This document shows, one piece after another, positions 6,447-8,089 of a stretch of DNA of 8,089 nucleotides. The DNA is from Promethearchaeota archaeon (GTDB lineage: Archaea; Asgardarchaeota; Lokiarchaeia; Sigynarchaeales; MK-D1): the NCBI GenBank assembly GCA_016839385.1, contig JAEOUK010000076.1, forward strand, positions 1 through 8,089, in the 5' to 3' direction. Under the pieces are notes generated by a model, which had not been told where the DNA came from, ran no database searches, and was given only the letters and a program-made list of their open reading frames with translations. The position numbers were made by a program, and so were the translations under genes. Within the stretch, counting starts at the first letter, position 1, and the number at the start of each line of letters is the position of its first letter.

Positions 6447-7262
6447 TTATTTTTTTATTTCAATCCCAAGCTCCTCAGGGCTTATATTATGTAATTTTTC
6501 ATATGCTTTAAGCACGGGGAAATGGAACAAATGATACTTAATCTGATGAATAAGAGAGTTATTTTCGAAATTCGGTGGAAATATAGGCTCGTTTTTGTGA
6601 TTGAACTCCTGATTCCGATATCCTTTTGCATATTTTTGGAATTTCAGAAAATTTTTCCCTAAGAAGAGAAACTTGATTAGTTTCAAGACTAATTTTAATC
6701 CGAAAGGGGAAAGTTGACTCTGGTGTTTTGATAAAGCATCTGATAACACCTTGAAATACTTAGCTTTGACCATTATGTATCGATTTGGTGCGTAGGTATA
6801 AAATAATATCAAAGGAATAGGAGTTCTCAAAGTAGGTCCTATCTTATTTAAAGCAAGCAAAACTAATCTTCCCGTATTAATATGATCAGGGTGATAATCT
6901 TGAGAATACCAAGGATCCGGTGCAAAAACCTTGTCAGGATTATATTTTTGTATAATTCCAATGATTTTATCTCGTGTTACTGAGGTAAATGGCAGATATC
7001 CATCTGTGTATCCTAATCGAATGATCTCAATTTTTGTATTGAATGAATTCTCAAATACATGAGTTGCCCGATCTAATTCCTTCGCCCGGATTTTTGCAAT
7101 TCTCTTTCCTTTGAATTCTGAATTTGGTGTTCCAAAAGCTCCATCCGTCATCGATACTTGAATTATTTGATATCCTTGTTCAAGAAGTGACATGACATAA
7201 TACGAACATCCAAATTCTAAATCATCAGGATGTGGTGCAAAAATAATCGCAACTTTACTCAT
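6447..7262 (-). CDS. PIG-L / LmbE family deacetylase
   Basis: This complete 271-residue protein belongs to the PIG-L family of zinc-dependent N-deacetylases. Members remove acetyl groups from GlcNAc-bearing substrates (GlcNAc-PI, mycothiol and bacillithiol precursors, chitobiose) or act on related compounds. The N-terminal motif APHPDDLEFG holds zinc ligands H11 and D14 and the base D13. The second motif YHPDHINTG (123-131) supplies H124 and H127. A later KHQSQ (179-183) matches the conserved H-x-S-Q region near the active site. Residues about 190-225 form a basic, hydrophobic stretch. No signal peptide is present, so a cytoplasmic or membrane-face location is likely. The ATG at 7262 is preceded by a well-spaced TATA-like box (7288-7296), implying an independent, near-leaderless transcript. 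It converges on the M23 gene. The substrate cannot be read from the sequence; glycolipid, surface glycan and low-molecular-weight thiol synthesis are all possible. Confidence 0.93.
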   Translation of the reverse strand: MSKVAIIFAPHPDDLEFGCSYYVMSLLEQGYQIIQVSMTDGAFGTPNSEFKGKRIAKIRAKELDRATHVFENSFNTKIEIIRLGYTDGYLPFTSVTRDKIIGIIQKYNPDKVFAPDPWYSQDYHPDHINTGRLVLLALNKIGPTLRTPIPLILFYTYAPNRYIMVKAKYFKVLSDALSKHQSQLSPFGLKLVLKLIKFLFLGKNFLKFQKYAKGYRNQEFNHKNEPIFPPNFENNSLIHQIKYHLFHFPVLKAYEKLHNISPEELGIEIKK

Positions 7263-7287
7263 ATAAATCAGAAAAATCTTACGATCA

Positions 7288-7296
7288 ATATATACA
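7288..7296 (-). promoter_or_regulatory. Putative TATA box for the PIG-L gene, possibly bidirectional
   Basis: On the minus strand this reads GTATATATT, 26-34 bases before the PIG-L ATG at 7262, fitting a transcript starting at or just before the ATG. The core is nearly symmetric, so it could also start a plus-strand transcript near 7318-7322, just ahead of the stem-loop cluster. Confidence 0.45.
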
Positions 7297-7350
7297 TTCA
7301 GTTATTAGGAATGATGCTACATTGTTGAATCGGAGTAATGAATAGAATAA

Positions 7351-7425
7351 TACTTGAGGAAAGTCCTCAAGTAATGGGGCGCGGATACGAGCGTCTCTCT
7401 CAAATAAAAATCGAATTATTTTTAT
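7351..7425 (+). ncRNA. Cluster of three stem-loops, candidate small RNA
   Basis: Three stems follow one another. First, TACTTGAGGA (7351-7360) pairs perfectly with TCCTCAAGTA (7364-7373) around AAG. Second, GGGGCGC (7376-7382) pairs with GCGTCTC (7391-7397) around an 8-base loop, using two G-U pairs. Third, ATAAAAAT (7404-7411) pairs perfectly with ATTTTTAT (7418-7425). The G-U pairs of the second stem become A-C mismatches on the minus strand, so the fold favours a plus-strand RNA. A TATA-like box at 7288-7296 could start it near 7320. It matches no RNA family I recognise, and transcription is unproven. Confidence 0.35.
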
Positions 7426-7471
7426 CAATTCAATTCAAGAGGCAAATTGCTTATAATCGTTTAGTTTTAGA

Positions 7472-7570
7472 ATTTTTAATGAAAAATAATGGAGTTTTTT
7501 CACTTCATTAAAGCTTGAGGAGACACTCCAATTCTGAATATCATTGACATTAATGTGATTTTTAATGAAA
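7472..7570. repeat. 13-base direct repeat, two copies
   Basis: ATTTTTAATGAAA occurs at 7472-7484 and again at 7558-7570 on the same strand. The first copy also forms the left arm of the inverted pair TTTAATGAA/TTCATTAAA. Composition bias makes short repeats likely here, so no function is claimed. Confidence 0.4.
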
Positions 7571-7821
7571 TTGTTGAAATTCTTCAATACCATCAGTTTT
7601 TCATGGCAATCGTGAAGAATATAAATTATGTCAAAATTAAAGTCTAAAATTCACTTATTTGTAATTAACTTTTTTGTGAACTGGTAAAAACGATGATAGA
7701 TGACCTAACATAGATATTTACTTGTATTATCTGAATTTTTGTTGATAAAAAATAAAGATTTCATGATTTTTATAAAAATTGTAAGGTTTTTAAATTTGAA
7801 AATCTTGGAAATCACATTAAT
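7549..7821. repeat. 13-base perfect inverted repeat bracketing 273 bases
   Basis: ATTAATGTGATTT (7549-7561) is the exact reverse complement of AAATCACATTAAT (7809-7821). The right arm overlaps the TGA stop of the gene ending at 7812. No transposase or obvious target-site duplication flanks it, so a miniature mobile element is only a possibility. Confidence 0.3.
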
Positions 7822-8089
7822 TGTTTATATCTTTCCCCATAATCCAAAGGACCGTTTTGGCTTAGAAACTTGACGTTTTTAAAGCTGCCATCTTTCCATA
7901 TGTACGAATCAAATAATTCGGGATAATTTTTCGGTTTATAACCAATAAATTCTCCTTTTGTAATATCTATCACAGATGGAACAATTCGAACGTTTGTAAT
8001 TTTTAGATATCGAAACACCTTTTCTATCTCTACTAAAAAAGTTGACAAATTACATATATGAAATCGTAAATCCACAAATAATCCTTCAG
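7812..8089 (-). CDS. C-terminal part of an unrecognised protein, N-terminus beyond the window
   Basis: The frame is open from the right edge of the window to a TGA at 7814-7812. About 91 codons are visible, beginning EGLFVDLRFHI upstream of a GTG at 8075. I read it as the tail of a longer gene, because frame and protein character continue to the edge and the GTG has no clear initiation signal. Visible features are alternating beta-like strands (VRIVPSVIDI), a GEFIGYKPKNYPELF segment rich in aromatic residues, and a charged C-terminus ending GERYKQLM. There is no membrane segment, metal motif or catalytic signature that I can name. The strand and order would allow an old operon with PIG-L, but the 549-base gap and PIG-L's own promoter argue against it. 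No function is proposed. Confidence 0.65.
   Translation of the reverse strand, partial: EGLFVDLRFHICNLSTFLVEIEKVFRYLKITNVRIVPSVIDITKGEFIGYKPKNYPELFDSYIWKDGSFKNVKFLSQNGPLDYGERYKQLM

Larger units (their letters stand above)
7263..7811. other. 549-base gap without a credible protein gene
   Basis: No open frame with recognisable protein character is present on either strand. The DNA is very AT-rich except for 7351-7400. Seen here are the PIG-L promoter, three consecutive stem-loops (7351-7425), the inverted pair TTTAATGAA (7475-7483) / TTCATTAAA (7504-7512), a 13-base direct repeat, the palindrome ACATTAATGT (7547-7556), and one arm of a 13-base inverted repeat. The gap may hold a small RNA gene, a decayed locus, or simply spacer. 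Confidence 0.5.

Noticed and set aside
7355..7365. GAGGAAAGTCC, identical to the conserved CR-I core of RNase P RNA
   Set aside because: Here the motif is explained by a perfect hairpin (7351-7373). I find no downstream ACAGAA-type CR-V partner or other conserved RNase P blocks in the next 450 bases.
7692..7735. Possible C/D box guide RNA (GATGATAGATGA ... CTGA)
   Set aside because: The C-box match is imperfect, no convincing C'/D' pair is visible, and the flanks do not form a terminal stem.

Overview
This AT-rich window (roughly one third G+C by eye) carries seven protein genes and one tRNA. It most likely comes from an archaeon. The pointers are TATA-like boxes about 25-30 bases before several starts with few strong ribosome-binding sites, TTG and possibly GTG starts, an intronless tRNA-Phe followed by a T-rich tract, a dolichol-kinase-type membrane protein, and a NagD-type HAD phosphatase. 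The bacterial-type UvrB, the PHA-synthase-like hydrolase and the PIG-L deacetylase would suit a mesophilic archaeon with many bacterial acquisitions, for example an Asgard lineage. That placement is inference and the window alone cannot prove it.

Layout. Positions 1-1774 (minus) hold nearly all of uvrB, which runs off the left edge and lacks only its C-terminal UvrC-binding end. A 217-base gap with a long imperfect dyad separates it from a small ribbon-helix-helix regulator (1992-2240, minus). The regulator diverges from a two-gene plus-strand unit across a shared AT-rich promoter box. That unit is a polytopic CTP-dependent lipid/prenol kinase-like protein (to 3429) and, 9 bases later with a TTG start, a HAD-IIA phosphatase (3439-4284). 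The phosphatase meets a convergent alpha/beta hydrolase (4291-5298, minus) with only 6 bases between the stop codons. The hydrolase has a Cys nucleophile and lacks the expected catalytic His.

Next come a complete tRNA-Phe(GAA) with encoded CCA (5561-5637) and a membrane-anchored M23-type metallopeptidase (5749-6396). The peptidase is interrupted by one in-frame TGA just before its HxH zinc motif. It converges on a complete PIG-L/LmbE deacetylase (6447-7262, minus). A 549-base gap without a credible gene follows. It contains three consecutive stem-loops (7351-7425) that may mark an undescribed small RNA, plus several AT-rich repeats. The window ends in the C-terminal part of an unrecognised minus-strand gene.

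Functional links are loose. The kinase and phosphatase may act on the phosphorylation state of isoprenoid or lipid intermediates, and the M23 and PIG-L proteins both suggest cell-surface polymer or glycan work. UvrB belongs to DNA repair and shows no operon partner here. No CRISPR array, transposase or phage gene is visible.
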